Counted from the stretch's first letter, positions 1-8,814 are shown. The stretch: 29,714 bases of DNA from JAKZSU01 sp047517485 (GCA_047517485.1 JAKZSU010000190.1:1-29714), one strand, 5' to 3'. Translations and numbers: made by a program. The notes: generated by a model from the letters alone, not told the origin.

Positions 1-137
1 CCGGATCTTCAAATCCTACGAAGACATCGTCGCGCTGTGCTGCCAAGCCTGGAACAACCTCATCGACCAACCATGGAAGATCATGTCCCTCGGCATGCGC
101 AAATGGGCGCATGGGTTCTGATCAATGACCGTTGGTA
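1..137 (+). mobile_element. 3' end of an IS630-type insertion sequence (partial)
   Basis: The segment contains the tail of a transposase frame and 16 bp of 3' non-coding DNA, ending in TTGGTA at 132-137. Read inward from the end, the terminus is TACCAACGGTCATTGATCA. The dinucleotide TA follows at 138-139, which is the expected IS630/Tc1-mariner target duplication, although the other end lies outside the window. The interrupted reading frame on the other side (see the peptidoglycan-binding pseudogene) supports this position as the real boundary. The family assignment rests on the transposase C-terminus and the TA site. It is inference, because the DDE catalytic core is not in view. Confidence 0.7.
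2..121 (+). CDS. IS630 family transposase, C-terminal fragment
   Basis: An open frame enters from the left edge and stops with TGA at 119-121, giving 39 residues. The fragment has the layout W-N-x-L-x-x-x-P-x-x-I-x-S-L followed by R-K-W near the end. This matches the usual C-terminus of IS630-type DDE transposases, where a helix carrying W..L...P..I.S closes the protein. The start and catalytic residues lie outside the window, so completeness and activity cannot be judged. The stop codon is 16 bp from the proposed inverted-repeat end, as expected for a compact insertion sequence. Confidence 0.7.
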   Translation, partial: RIFKSYEDIVALCCQAWNNLIDQPWKIMSLGMRKWAHGF

Positions 138-1037
138 TAACACGTTGCGGGGCATTTTGTGCCAGAATGATCGCCTCTGCCGCTTTGGGCGCGGAGATAT
201 TTAACACCTCGATGATCGGCTCGAGGTCCTTCTCGCCGCGTTATCCAGCCCTGCCTTCATTATCTTCGCGCAGCCGGCGATGCAGGCGCGGCTGATTCGA
301 TCATTTGGGCACTGGGTAATGCCGAGGATTTCGCAGTCCTCCTTGGTGGGCACGGGTGCGCCGTGGAGCGGCTGGTAAACCCGCATCGAGGTGACCTCGA
401 TCAGGGCGCCGTCGCGGGGTTGGGCCTCGGCGCGCCAGGTTGGGTTACCTTGGGCGGCGCGGACGACAGCGCGCGCTACGTCCGTGGGGACGGGCCCGTT
501 CTTTTGGAACCTGGTGCCGCCGGCGTCGAGCCATTCGATGTCGGGGACGCCGAGGCGGGCGCGGAAGCGGCCATCCGGCGTGACTGCGGCGTCTTCGAGC
601 TCGACCCCGAGACCGAACGATTGGGCGCTACGTTTGGCGATCGCCGCGAGCGCGGTGCGCTCGGCCTTGGGAAACGGCGCCCCTTCGGCGGCCTTGGCGA
701 CCTCGGCGAAGCGCTTGGCCCGGCCATTGGTGCGCCATACGGCGGCAGTGCTGGCGACCGCGCGCATGTTCTTGTGCGTGTGCGGCAGCGCGCCCTCCAG
801 TTTGTTGGTGTCGGCGCCGGACTGGGCGATACGGCCAGTTACTTGCACCCGCGCGGCTTGCTGGAAAGCGCAAATCGCTTCGTCGAGCGCCGGCGACTTG
901 CGGCCGTCGATGCGGCCTCTCCAAAAGCCGCGCCCCGCGCCGGGGAGATTGCCGTTGGTGAGCGCGGCCTGGACTACCGCCACGTCGTGCACCCGATTGT
1001 TGCCACCTTGCCCGACCGTTCCTGTCAAAATCGGCAT
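138..1037 (-). pseudogene. Peptidoglycan-binding-domain protein, frameshifted and truncated by IS630
   Basis: The intact part reads from ATG at 1037 to a stop at 201 (278 aa). Residues about 7-70 look like a peptidoglycan-binding_1 repeat: VGQGG, then VVQAAL, then GRIDGRKSPALDEAI and FQQ, with the typical G-x-x-D/G-x-x-T/S-x-x-A-I-x-x-F-Q pattern. The rest is an unrecognised soluble region. The last ten residues before the stop are Arg/Ser-rich and unlike the preceding sequence. A one-base loss near 233-239 would restore a natural-looking continuation (EKDLEPIIEV, then NISAPKAAEAIILAQ). That continuation stays open until it meets the TACCAA end of the IS630 element at 137. I infer both a frameshift and a 3' truncation. 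There is no signal peptide. Alternatively the 278-aa form is a functional short protein. Confidence 0.5.
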
Positions 1038-1328
1038 ATCGTATTACCCCTATGGATTGTATGTTCAAAACTAATTCGTCGTGCCCATATTGGTACGTCC
1101 CCGTAAATGTCAACAAATTGTTTTCAAAGAAATTTAAGAGAATCGATCGATAATCGGCGATTCCTCGGATAACTTATTGATTATTAATCATTAAACACGG
1201 CCCGATAAATAGCCGAACTGCCCCGAGAAAATTTCCTGGGGACGCTAGGAACCACTTGTTATTGATTTGGATACAGAAACTAAAATGCCGTGCGCCACGA
1301 GTGGCCGCCGCCGCCACGGTGGCTCCGG
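1038..1328. other. AT-rich intergenic region with two imperfect palindromes
   Basis: This 291-bp gap lies between the exporter stop and the start of the peptidoglycan-binding gene, both on the minus strand. It is clearly more AT-rich than its surroundings. It contains TGATTA-T-TAATCA at 1178-1190, extending to a near-perfect 21-bp palindrome at 1174-1194. It also contains a 21-bp imperfect palindrome at 1221-1241 with arms CCCCGAGAAA and TTTCCTGGGG. The first resembles a dimeric regulator site. The second could be a weak stem-loop after the exporter gene. No gene is apparent, and no promoter could be assigned with confidence. Confidence 0.4.
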
Positions 1329-2903
1329 CTACTGGCCCGGTTTGCGGATGCTCCGCACCAGCGGCATCAGCACCAGCGAGGCGGCGGTGAACAGCGCGAC
1401 CACGATGGTGATGTCGTTGAACGCGTGCACCATTGCCTCGCGCTCGACCATGGTGACCAGCACTTGGATGCCGGCGACCGCGGTCTCGGGCGATTCGCCG
1501 AGGCCCGGTCCCAACGCCCCGGAAAACGCGTCGAACATATCGCCGGCATAGGCGTGCCCCTCGGTCAAGCGGTCGCGAAACGCCTGATAGTGCACTTCCG
1601 AGCGGATCACCAAATAAGAATTCGCGATCGCCACGCCGATCGCCGCGCCGAGCCGCATGACCAGTTGAAACAGCGCGGTGCCGTCCTTCACCTGGTTCAC
1701 CGGCAGCAAGCCGATGGCGAGGCCGATCATCGACAGAAAGCACATCTGGGTGGCGAAGCCGCGAATGATCTGTGGCATCAGCAAGCTGACGAAGTCGGTC
1801 TCGACCGCGAGATCGCCTTGCAGCCAGGTGCCAAGCGCGAGCAGCGAAAAGCCGAAAAACGCGACGACGCGGCGTTTGAACAGTTTCAATAACGTCGGCA
1901 TCACGAATCCGGCAACCATCATCGAGATGCCGAGCACGAATAGCCAGGTGCCGATCTGAAATGTGTTGAGGCCGAGGATGCGCGAGAGGAACAACGGCAG
2001 CAGATAGAGCGGCACGAACAAGCCGGCGCCGAACACAAAGATGTAGAACGCGCCGACCGCGAAGTTGCGGTTCTTGAACACCCTGAGATCGATCACCGGA
2101 TTCTTGCACGCGAGTTCGCGCCACAGCAGCAGAACCCCGGCGACCACCGCCACCGCCACCAACGACACGATCATCGAGGATTCGAACCAGTCCTCGCGCC
2201 GGCCTTCCTCGAGGACGATCAGCAGGCAGATGAAAAACACCGCGAGCAGACCGATCCCCGGCGCGTCGATACGCCGCATCAGCCGCATGTTTGGCTTGTC
2301 GAAATCGACCAGGGTGATCACCAGCAGGGTCGCGACGATGCCGAACGGCACGTTGAACAGGAACAGGTAATGCCACGAAAGCGCCTCGCTGATCCAACCG
2401 CCGAGGCTCGGCCCGAGCGCCACCGCGCCGGTGCCCAACAGCGAGACGATCGCGGTCAAGGTGGTCTGGTGGCGCACCGGGAAAGCCGAATAGATCGTGG
2501 CGAACACCATCGGCGCCATCGCGCCGCCGGAAAAGCCCTGCAGCGCGCGAAATACGATCATCGATTCGATGTTCCACGCGTTGGCGCAGGCGATGCTCGC
2601 CAGGGTGAAGCCGACCGAGGAGATCGAGAACAGCCAGCGCGTCGACAGCATGCGCGACAGCCAGCCCGACAGCGGAATCATGATCACCTCGGCGATCATC
2701 GCCGACGTCAGCACCCAGCTCACCTCGTCGCGGCCGGCGGCCAGGCCGGCTTGAATTTCGGCGAACGAGCTGCCGACGATCTGGATATTGAGCACCGCCA
2801 GGAACATCCCCAGCGTCATGCCCATGAACGCCAGCAACTGGCGCAGCCCAAGCGGGCGCTCTTCCTCGGCCGCGACTTCGTCTGGGGTTGTATCCGCTGT
2901 CAT
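1329..2903 (-). CDS. MFS drug exporter, DHA2 (EmrB/QacA) family, 14 TMS
   Basis: This 524-residue protein is of the usual length for proton-driven multidrug exporters with 14 membrane segments in the inner membrane. After a short acidic cytosolic N-terminus come the DHA2 signature N-I-Q-I-V at residues 39-43, SWV and PLSGWLS (residues 62-83), and R-A-L-Q-G-F-S-G-G with a following proline (119-131). Many hydrophobic segments follow. The best match is EmrB-like, but no EmrA-type membrane-fusion partner is adjacent, so the substrate and any tripartite partner are unknown. I chose ATG at 2903 because a TATGAT -10-like hexamer (2926-2931, minus strand) would start transcription just upstream of it. 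ATGs at 2927 and 2930 are in frame but would be nearly leaderless. The gene is divergent from the amidohydrolase. Confidence 0.88.
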   Translation of the reverse strand: MTADTTPDEVAAEEERPLGLRQLLAFMGMTLGMFLAVLNIQIVGSSFAEIQAGLAAGRDEVSWVLTSAMIAEVIMIPLSGWLSRMLSTRWLFSISSVGFTLASIACANAWNIESMIVFRALQGFSGGAMAPMVFATIYSAFPVRHQTTLTAIVSLLGTGAVALGPSLGGWISEALSWHYLFLFNVPFGIVATLLVITLVDFDKPNMRLMRRIDAPGIGLLAVFFICLLIVLEEGRREDWFESSMIVSLVAVAVVAGVLLLWRELACKNPVIDLRVFKNRNFAVGAFYIFVFGAGLFVPLYLLPLFLSRILGLNTFQIGTWLFVLGISMMVAGFVMPTLLKLFKRRVVAFFGFSLLALGTWLQGDLAVETDFVSLLMPQIIRGFATQMCFLSMIGLAIGLLPVNQVKDGTALFQLVMRLGAAIGVAIANSYLVIRSEVHYQAFRDRLTEGHAYAGDMFDAFSGALGPGLGESPETAVAGIQVLVTMVEREAMVHAFNDITIVVALFTAASLVLMPLVRSIRKPGQ

Positions 2904-2958
2904 CCTGGCGCTACCGATCGCATACATCATACGCCGAGGTCCATCCCGCCTTTCGCAT

Positions 2959-2979
2959 GGCGCCCCCGACCGGGGCGCC
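2959..2979. promoter_or_regulatory. GC-rich inverted repeat in divergent promoter region
   Basis: A perfect inverted repeat has arms GGCGCCCC (2959-2966) and GGGGCGCC (2972-2979) around a 5-nt centre. It lies in the 139-bp gap between the starts of the exporter (minus) and the amidohydrolase (plus). No T-run follows, so a terminator is unlikely. It may be an operator shared by the two genes. On the minus strand TATGAT at 2926-2931 is a candidate -10 for the exporter. Function is inference only. Confidence 0.35.
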
Positions 2980-3042
2980 GCTTCCGCCTGAACGCGATGA
3001 TTGCTATGGTTCACGCACACATCACCGAAAAAGAGGCATTCC

Positions 3043-4755
3043 GTGCACGATCTGGTTATTCGCGACGCGCTTGTCGTCGACGGCACCGGCACCGAGGGGC
3101 TCATCGCCGACGTCGCGATCGACGGGCAAACCATCACCGAAGTCGGCGCGTCACTCGGCCCCGGCAGCCGGGAAATCGCCGCCGACGGTCTGCTGATGAT
3201 GCCGGGCTGGGTCGATATCCACTCGCATTACGATGGCCAGGCGACGTGGGATCCCTATATGACGCCGTCGTCGTGGCATGGCGTGACCACCAGCGTGTTC
3301 GGCAATTGCGGCGTCGGTTTCGCGCCGGTGCGCCCGGGCAGCGAGCCCTATCTGATCAATCTGATGGAGGGGGTCGAGGATATTCCAGGCACCGTGCTCG
3401 CCGAGGGCATCGATTTCCGCTGGGAGTCGTTCGAGGAGTATCTCGACGTTCTCGCCGAGACCCCGCGAATCATGGATGTCGGCGCCCAAATGCCGCACGG
3501 CGCGCTACGGTTCTACGTCATGGGCGAGCGCGGCGCCGATCATCGGGAAGTGCCGAGCGCCGACGAGATCGCCGAAATGGGCGGTCTGCTCGAAGCCGCG
3601 CTGGCCGCCGGCGCGCTCGGTTTCACCACCTCGCGCACCATCAAGCATCGCGCCGCCGACGGCAGCCCGACCCCGTCGCTGTCGGCGCACGAGGACGAGC
3701 TGCTCGGCATGGCCGACGCGCTGCGCCGTGCCGGCGCCGGCGTGTTCGAGGTCAATTCCGATCTCGGCAATGATGATTTCGCGTTGCTGCGGCGCTGTGC
3801 CGAGCGAGCCGGCCGCCCACTGTCGATGTTACTGCTGCAGGCGGACGAGGATCCCGAGCGCTGGCGCCGGACACTGGCCGGCATCCAGGCCGCCAACCGC
3901 GATGGAGTGGCGATGAGCGGCCAGGTCGGCTGCCGGCCGATCGGCATCATGATGGGCCTCGACACCACGATCAATCCGTTCGTCTCGCACCCGGCGTGGG
4001 CGGCGCTCAAGAATCTGCCGGCGGCGGCCCGGCTGGCACGCCTCCAAGAAGACGCCGCGTTGCGTGGCCGCCTGATCGAAGAACGCCCCGACGACGGCCA
4101 CACCCGGTGGATGGCAAGCGCGCTCGCCAAGAGCTTCGAGCTTGCCGATCCGGTGGATTATGAACCCGATCCGTCGCAGACCATGACCGCGCGGGCAAAC
4201 GCGGCGGGCATCGACGTCTGGCGCTTCACCCTCGATCTGCTGTGCCGGGGCAACGGCGATACGCTGCTGCTTTTCCCGTTCGAGAACTACAGCGGCGGCG
4301 ATCTCGAGGTGGTCCGTGAAATGTTGCTCGCCGACAACACGGTGTGCGGCTTGGGCGATGCCGGCGCCCACGTGGCGACGATCTGCGACGCCAGTTACCC
4401 GACCACCCTGATTACCCACTGGGCGCGCGACCGCACTCGCGGCGAAGGTCTGCCGCTCGAGTTCCTGGTGCGCAAGCAGACTTTCGAGACCGCGCGCACT
4501 TACGGGCTCAATGATCGCGGCGTCATCGCGCCGGGCTTCAAGGCCGATTTCAATCTCGTCGACTTCGATGCCCTGGGGCTGGGATTGCCCACGGTGGCGC
4601 ACGACCTGCCGGCGGGCGGCCGCCGCCTGGTCCAGCGCAGTCGCGGCTACCGGCACACTTTCGTGTCCGGTGTCGAAGTCTCGTGCGATGGCGAAGCTAC
4701 CGGCGCCTTGCCGGGCGTGCTGATACGCGGCGCGCAAACGCGGGTGAACGCGTAA
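3043..4755 (+). CDS. N-acyl-D-amino-acid deacylase-like amidohydrolase (COG3653)
   Basis: This 570-residue protein belongs to the amidohydrolase superfamily, D-aminoacylase group. Metal-dependent members hydrolyse N-acyl-D-amino acids or related amides in the cytosol. Visible features are the N-terminal beta-sandwich strand LVIRDALVVDGTG, the metal-binding H-S-H at residues 60-62 within PGWVDIHSHYDGQ, and G-N-C-G at 87-90, whose Cys is a metal ligand in D-aminoacylase. GLGDAGAHV appears near the C-terminus, followed by an amidohydrolase closing segment (DRGVIAPGFKADFNLVD). GTG at 3043 is chosen because AAGAGG lies 6 nt upstream and translation begins directly with MHDLVIRDAL. The in-frame TTG at 3001 would add 14 residues lacking homologous character. 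The substrate is unknown. It may be co-transcribed with the cyclase 18 bp downstream. Confidence 0.85.
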   Translation: MHDLVIRDALVVDGTGTEGLIADVAIDGQTITEVGASLGPGSREIAADGLLMMPGWVDIHSHYDGQATWDPYMTPSSWHGVTTSVFGNCGVGFAPVRPGSEPYLINLMEGVEDIPGTVLAEGIDFRWESFEEYLDVLAETPRIMDVGAQMPHGALRFYVMGERGADHREVPSADEIAEMGGLLEAALAAGALGFTTSRTIKHRAADGSPTPSLSAHEDELLGMADALRRAGAGVFEVNSDLGNDDFALLRRCAERAGRPLSMLLLQADEDPERWRRTLAGIQAANRDGVAMSGQVGCRPIGIMMGLDTTINPFVSHPAWAALKNLPAAARLARLQEDAALRGRLIEERPDDGHTRWMASALAKSFELADPVDYEPDPSQTMTARANAAGIDVWRFTLDLLCRGNGDTLLLFPFENYSGGDLEVVREMLLADNTVCGLGDAGAHVATICDASYPTTLITHWARDRTRGEGLPLEFLVRKQTFETARTYGLNDRGVIAPGFKADFNLVDFDALGLGLPTVAHDLPAGGRRLVQRSRGYRHTFVSGVEVSCDGEATGALPGVLIRGAQTRVNA

Positions 4756-4773
4756 CGCGGTCGAGAGGGCAAA

Positions 4774-7700
4774 ATGACGACACTGCGGGAATGGCTCGAC
4801 GGTCTGGGTCTCGGCAAGTTCAACGCCGCGTTCGAACGCGAGGATATTTCGTTGCGCCATATCCCCGAGCTGTCGGAGGACGATCTCCGCGATCTCGGCC
4901 TGCCGATGGGGCCGCGCAAGGAGCTCCTGCGCGCCGCGAAATTGCTCGACGAAAGCATCGTCGATGCGGCACCCGAGCCGGTGCGGCGCGGCGCCGAGCG
5001 ACGCCAGATCACGGTGATGTTCTGCGATCTGGTCGGCTCGACCTCGCTGTCCGAAATGCTCGATCCGGAGGACCTACGCACCATCATGCACGGCTATCAG
5101 GCCGCCGCCGGCGCGGTGATCGAGCGCTATGACGGCCACGTCGCGCAGTATCTCGGCGACGGCCTGATGACTTATTTCGGCTGGCCCACCGCGCATGAAG
5201 AAGACGCCGCGCGCGCGGTCCGCGCCGGGCTCGATATCGTCGCCGCGGTCAAGGATGTACCCTTGCCGGCCACCGTGCACGACGTGCTCCCCGCGCTGCA
5301 GGTGCGCATCGGCATCGCCACCGGTGCGGTGGTGGTCGGCGAGACCGGCGACGGTGATGCCTCGCTGCCCAAGCACGCGATCGGCGAGACCCCCAATCTC
5401 GCCGCCCGCATGCAAAGTGTCGCCGGCGCCGACCAGATCGTCGTCGCGCCGGTTACCCACCGGCTGCTCGGCAGCGAGTTCGATGTCGAAGATCTAGGCG
5501 CGCAAACCATCAAGGGCCTGGCGGAGCCGTTGCACTTGTGGCGGGTTCGCGGGCTCGGCACCAAACAAGGCCGCTTCGAAGCGTCGCGCACCGGCCATTT
5601 GACACCCTTCGTCGGTCGCGAGGAAGAAGCCGCGCTTTTGATCCGGCGCTGGGAGCAAGCCAAGACCGGCGAGGGGCAGGTGGTCTTGTTGAGCGGCGAG
5701 CCGGGAATCGGCAAAAGCCGGATCAGCGCCGAACTCGCCAACCAGATCGTCAACGACGACCATACCCGGATGCGCTTCCAATGCTCGCCGTTCAACACCA
5801 ACTCGTCGTTCTATGCCTTTACCAGCCAGTTCGAGCGCGGCGCCGGGATCGAACCCCACGACTCACCCGACGAAAAACTCGACAAACTCAATGTCTTTCT
5901 CCGCCGCGCCGGTAATTTGACGGAAACCGCGCTGCCCTTGTTCGCGCAGATGCTGGGTATTCCGACCGAAGACCGCTTTCCGCCGCTGGGCTATTCGCCG
6001 CTGCGTCAGAAGACCGAGACCATCAAGGCGCTCGGCGAGCAAATGGCCGGGCTCGCGGCGCAACGCCCGGTTTTCATCCTGATCGAAGACGTCCATTGGA
6101 TCGATCCGTCGAGCCTCGAGGCGCTCGACCATCTGATTCCCTTGGTCGAGGACGCCCGCGTTCTTATGGTGATCTCGTTCCGACCCGAATTCCATCCGCC
6201 GTGGACCGGGGCCGCGCACGTCGCCCTGCTCGCCCTGAACCGTCTGGCCCAGCGTACCGCGGAAGCGATGATCGCGCGGGTGACCGGCGGCAAGGCGCTG
6301 CCCGACGCGGTGCTCCGCCAGATCGTCGCCAAGACCGACGGCGTGCCGCTGTTCGTCGAGGAACTGACCAAGACGATGGTCGAAAGCGACATCGTCGAGG
6401 CCGGTGAGGACGGCTATGTTCTCGCCGGACCGGTGCTCAACCTGGCGATTCCCTCGACGCTGCGGGATTCGTTGATGGCGCGTCTCGATCGTCTCCCCGA
6501 GGTGCGCGAAATCGCCCAAATAGCCGCGTGCATCGGTCGCGACTTTACCTTCGAGTTGCTCGAGGCGGTCACCCCGGCGAATGAACAGGATCTCGAATCC
6601 TCGCTGCAAAAGCTCGTCGACAGCGAGCTGGTGCTGCGCAAGGGCGCCGGCCGCGACGCCCACTACACGTTCAAGCACGCGCTGGTGCAGGACGCCGCAT
6701 ACGAGAGCCTGCTGAACGAAACCCAACGCCGCTTGCATGGCCGGATCGCCGACGTCCTGGCGGAACGCGCGCCGAGCGCGACCGAAGCCGGATCCGAGGT
6801 GCTGGCGCGCCATTTGTCGGCCGCGGGCAGGACCGAGGAAGCGATCGAACAATGGGCGGCGGCGGGGACCGACGGCACCCGGCGCGCCGCCAACAAGGAG
6901 GCAGTGGCGAACTTCACCAAGGCCCTCGATTTGCTGGCGACGCTGCCCGATACCATCGACCGGGCGCGCCGGGAATTGCAAATTCGGGCGACCCTCGGGC
7001 CGGCGATCCTGGCCTCGATCGGCTGGTCGTCGCCGGAAGCCGGGGCCAACTATCAGCGCGCCCGCGATTTATGCGACGAAGTCGGCGAGGCGCCGCAACT
7101 GTTTTCGGTGTTGTGGGGCATCTGGGTGTACCACATGACCAGCAAGGGCAGCCGCTACGCGATTGGCGTGCTCGATCAAATGGCCCGCGTCACCTCCGGG
7201 GCCGACGATATCGAGCGCGTCATGCAGGGCCACCACGCGGCGTGGACCACCTATATTTGGCATGGTGAGCACGAGATCGGACAAAACCATGCCCGAGAAG
7301 GCCTCGCGCTCTATGACATCGACAAGCACCGGATGCAGGCGTTGCGCTATGGCGGACACGATCCCTGCGTCTGCGGCCTGGGCCAGGCCGGTTTGTCGTT
7401 GTGGCTGTCCGGCCACGCCGAACAATCGAAACAACATGTCGACGAATCGTTGGCGGTGGCGGAAAAACTGGGCCACCCGCCGAGTTCCGCGCACGCCAAC
7501 CTATGGGCGTGCTTCATCAACCGATTTTACCGCGAGATCACGTTGGTCGAACGGCACGCGGAGATCATCAGCGAAACCGCGCGGCAACAGGCACTCGGCC
7601 TTTACGTCGCGTTTGCCGACATGATCGGTGGTTGGGCGATGGCGACCAACGGCAAGGTTACCGATGGCGCGGCGCGCGCCCGGCGCGGTTTCAAAATGTA

Positions 7701-8139
7701 TACCGCGAGCGGCACCGCGATGGGCCCGGCGTTTTTCCATTCCCTGCTCGCCGAGGTGTCGCACCTCGAAGGCGACACCGCCGAGGCTTTGCGGATCCTC
7801 GCCAATGCGCATTCGCTCAGCCAGGAGACCGGCGATATTTTCTGGGATCCGGAGATTTACCGTATGCAGGGCGTCTTCACCCTCGCCGCCGATCCGGCGC
7901 AGACCGCGAGCGCCGAGCGCTGTTTCGAGGATGCCCTGGCCTCGGCCCGCGATCAGTCCGCCCACGCGCTCGAACTCCGCGCCGCGATATCGCTGGCCGA
8001 GCTGTGGCGCGATCAGGGCCGCGCCAAGCAGGCGCGCGACGGCCTGGCCCCGGCCTATGACCGCTTCACCGAGGGCTTCGCGACCGCCGATCTGAAAACC
8101 GCCAAAGCCTTGCTCGAAACCTTGTCAGCCGCCACATGA
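4774..8139 (+). CDS. SAM-class III nucleotide cyclase-AAA ATPase-TPR protein
   Basis: This 1121-residue signalling protein starts at ATG 4774 behind GAGAGG. Residues 1-62 form a SAM domain (WLDGLGLGKF, then LRDLGLPMGPRKELL). Residues about 76-258 are a class III adenylate/guanylate cyclase. The metal aspartates are D85 (FCDLVGS) and D129 (YLGDG), and the transition-state Asn/Arg pair is N208/R212 in ETPNLAARMQ, so the cyclase looks catalytically complete. From about 278 there is a predicted STAND/AAA ATPase with Walker A GEPGIGKS (308-315) and Walker B-like ILIEDVHWID (about 435-444). A helical TPR-type region fills the C-terminal 450 residues. This architecture is widespread in Alphaproteobacteria, and the stimulus is generally unknown. 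It is cytosolic, with no membrane segments. The downstream small exported protein starts close behind and may be co-expressed. Confidence 0.9.
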   Translation: MTTLREWLDGLGLGKFNAAFEREDISLRHIPELSEDDLRDLGLPMGPRKELLRAAKLLDESIVDAAPEPVRRGAERRQITVMFCDLVGSTSLSEMLDPEDLRTIMHGYQAAAGAVIERYDGHVAQYLGDGLMTYFGWPTAHEEDAARAVRAGLDIVAAVKDVPLPATVHDVLPALQVRIGIATGAVVVGETGDGDASLPKHAIGETPNLAARMQSVAGADQIVVAPVTHRLLGSEFDVEDLGAQTIKGLAEPLHLWRVRGLGTKQGRFEASRTGHLTPFVGREEEAALLIRRWEQAKTGEGQVVLLSGEPGIGKSRISAELANQIVNDDHTRMRFQCSPFNTNSSFYAFTSQFERGAGIEPHDSPDEKLDKLNVFLRRAGNLTETALPLFAQMLGIPTEDRFPPLGYSPLRQKTETIKALGEQMAGLAAQRPVFILIEDVHWIDPSSLEALDHLIPLVEDARVLMVISFRPEFHPPWTGAAHVALLALNRLAQRTAEAMIARVTGGKALPDAVLRQIVAKTDGVPLFVEELTKTMVESDIVEAGEDGYVLAGPVLNLAIPSTLRDSLMARLDRLPEVREIAQIAACIGRDFTFELLEAVTPANEQDLESSLQKLVDSELVLRKGAGRDAHYTFKHALVQDAAYESLLNETQRRLHGRIADVLAERAPSATEAGSEVLARHLSAAGRTEEAIEQWAAAGTDGTRRAANKEAVANFTKALDLLATLPDTIDRARRELQIRATLGPAILASIGWSSPEAGANYQRARDLCDEVGEAPQLFSVLWGIWVYHMTSKGSRYAIGVLDQMARVTSGADDIERVMQGHHAAWTTYIWHGEHEIGQNHAREGLALYDIDKHRMQALRYGGHDPCVCGLGQAGLSLWLSGHAEQSKQHVDESLAVAEKLGHPPSSAHANLWACFINRFYREITLVERHAEIISETARQQALGLYVAFADMIGGWAMATNGKVTDGAARARRGFKMYTASGTAMGPAFFHSLLAEVSHLEGDTAEALRILANAHSLSQETGDIFWDPEIYRMQGVFTLAADPAQTASAERCFEDALASARDQSAHALELRAAISLAELWRDQGRAKQARDGLAPAYDRFTEGFATADLKTAKALLETLSAAT

Positions 8140-8183
8140 AACATACTGAAATGGACCACCCGGCCCCTGGAGACAACGCGATC

Positions 8184-8702
8184 ATGAATCGTTCGAGATC
8201 ATCCGCCCTTAGCGCGCTGTTAGCCCTGGGCGTGGCCGCCTTTTCGCTTGGGTCTGGCGACGCCAGCGCCGACGATCAGCGCTACACCATGCAGGTTTGC
8301 CGCGGCAATTCCGATTGCGTCTTCATTCTAGACACCCAAACCGGCGAGGTTCGGTTCTGCCATTTCGTCGGCTGCCGGGTTCTCGATTCGCTCGGCCAAG
8401 CCGCGCCGCCGCCGGTCGCCTCGAGCGGCCCGCCGCCCGCCGCTTCGAGCGGCCCGCCCGTCGTGGCGCCGCCGCCGAACCAGACCTCGGCGGTCGAGCC
8501 GGAAGCGCGCCAACCCGCCGCCAAGCCGGCCCCGGCCGCGCCGCTGCCGTCACCGTTTCCCGAGGCCTCGAAAGCCGCGTCCGCTGAACAACAGGCGGCG
8601 TCGCCAGCCCCGGTAGAGCGGACCGCGCCGCCGTCATCGGATGACGCCATGCCGTCGCCGTTCCCCTATTCCGGACGGGCGGGCCAGGCGCTGCATCAGT
8701 AA
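8184..8702 (+). CDS. Small exported Cys- and Pro/Ala-rich protein, unknown function
   Basis: This 172-residue protein has a clear Sec signal peptide: an Arg-containing n-region, a hydrophobic core at residues 8-22, and a likely ASA/DD cleavage near residue 29. The mature part begins with a compact domain holding four cysteines at 39, 45, 59 and 64 (C-x5-C-x13-C-x4-C) around LDTQTGEVRFC. A Pro/Ala/Ser-rich tail follows, with PSPFP written twice. ATG 8184 is chosen because GGAGA lies 10 nt upstream and the signal peptide then begins properly. An earlier in-frame ATG at 8136 overlaps the cyclase stop by 4 nt (ATGA) and would allow coupled translation, but it places 16 polar residues before the signal. 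The function is not recognised. It is probably a periplasmic or cell-surface protein. Confidence 0.7.
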   Translation: MNRSRSSALSALLALGVAAFSLGSGDASADDQRYTMQVCRGNSDCVFILDTQTGEVRFCHFVGCRVLDSLGQAAPPPVASSGPPPAASSGPPVVAPPPNQTSAVEPEARQPAAKPAPAAPLPSPFPEASKAASAEQQAASPAPVERTAPPSSDDAMPSPFPYSGRAGQALHQ

Positions 8703-8755
8703 ATTTCCGGCGAGGGCTGATACCAAGGCGCTTTGAGTGAAACTCATAGCAACTT

Positions 8756-8814
8756 GGCAAGCGCGACCGCGCGCCCGAGCTTATGCGAGGAAAGCCTGCG
8801 TGGCGCTTGAACGC
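8756..8814. repeat. 59-bp direct repeat, copy 1
   Basis: This is the first of two copies that match at 57 of 59 positions, with a 95-bp period. Within the copy, CAAGCGC at 8758-8764 can pair with GCGCTTG at 8803-8809. Inside that, ATGCGAGG can pair with CCTGCGT around an AAAG loop, leaving one bulged G. The copy may therefore fold as a structured RNA or DNA hairpin. Confidence 0.8.

Noticed and set aside
1301..1317. Stem-loop after the exporter gene (GTGGC...GCCAC)
   Set aside because: The arms are only 5 bp within a GCC-triplet run and the T-tract is poorly placed, so an intrinsic terminator is not supported.
2370..3773. Plus-strand open frame of 467 codons spanning exporter, promoter gap and amidohydrolase
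   Set aside because: It crosses two well-supported genes on different strands, its product is Arg-rich and low in complexity, and no start signal precedes it.
7819..7830. Exact B12-box sequence AGCCAGGAGACC inside the cyclase gene
   Set aside because: It encodes in-frame residues (S-Q-E-T) of the TPR region, and none of the other riboswitch elements (GCCCCCGCAACTGTGA core, P1 pairing) is nearby. It is treated as coincidence.
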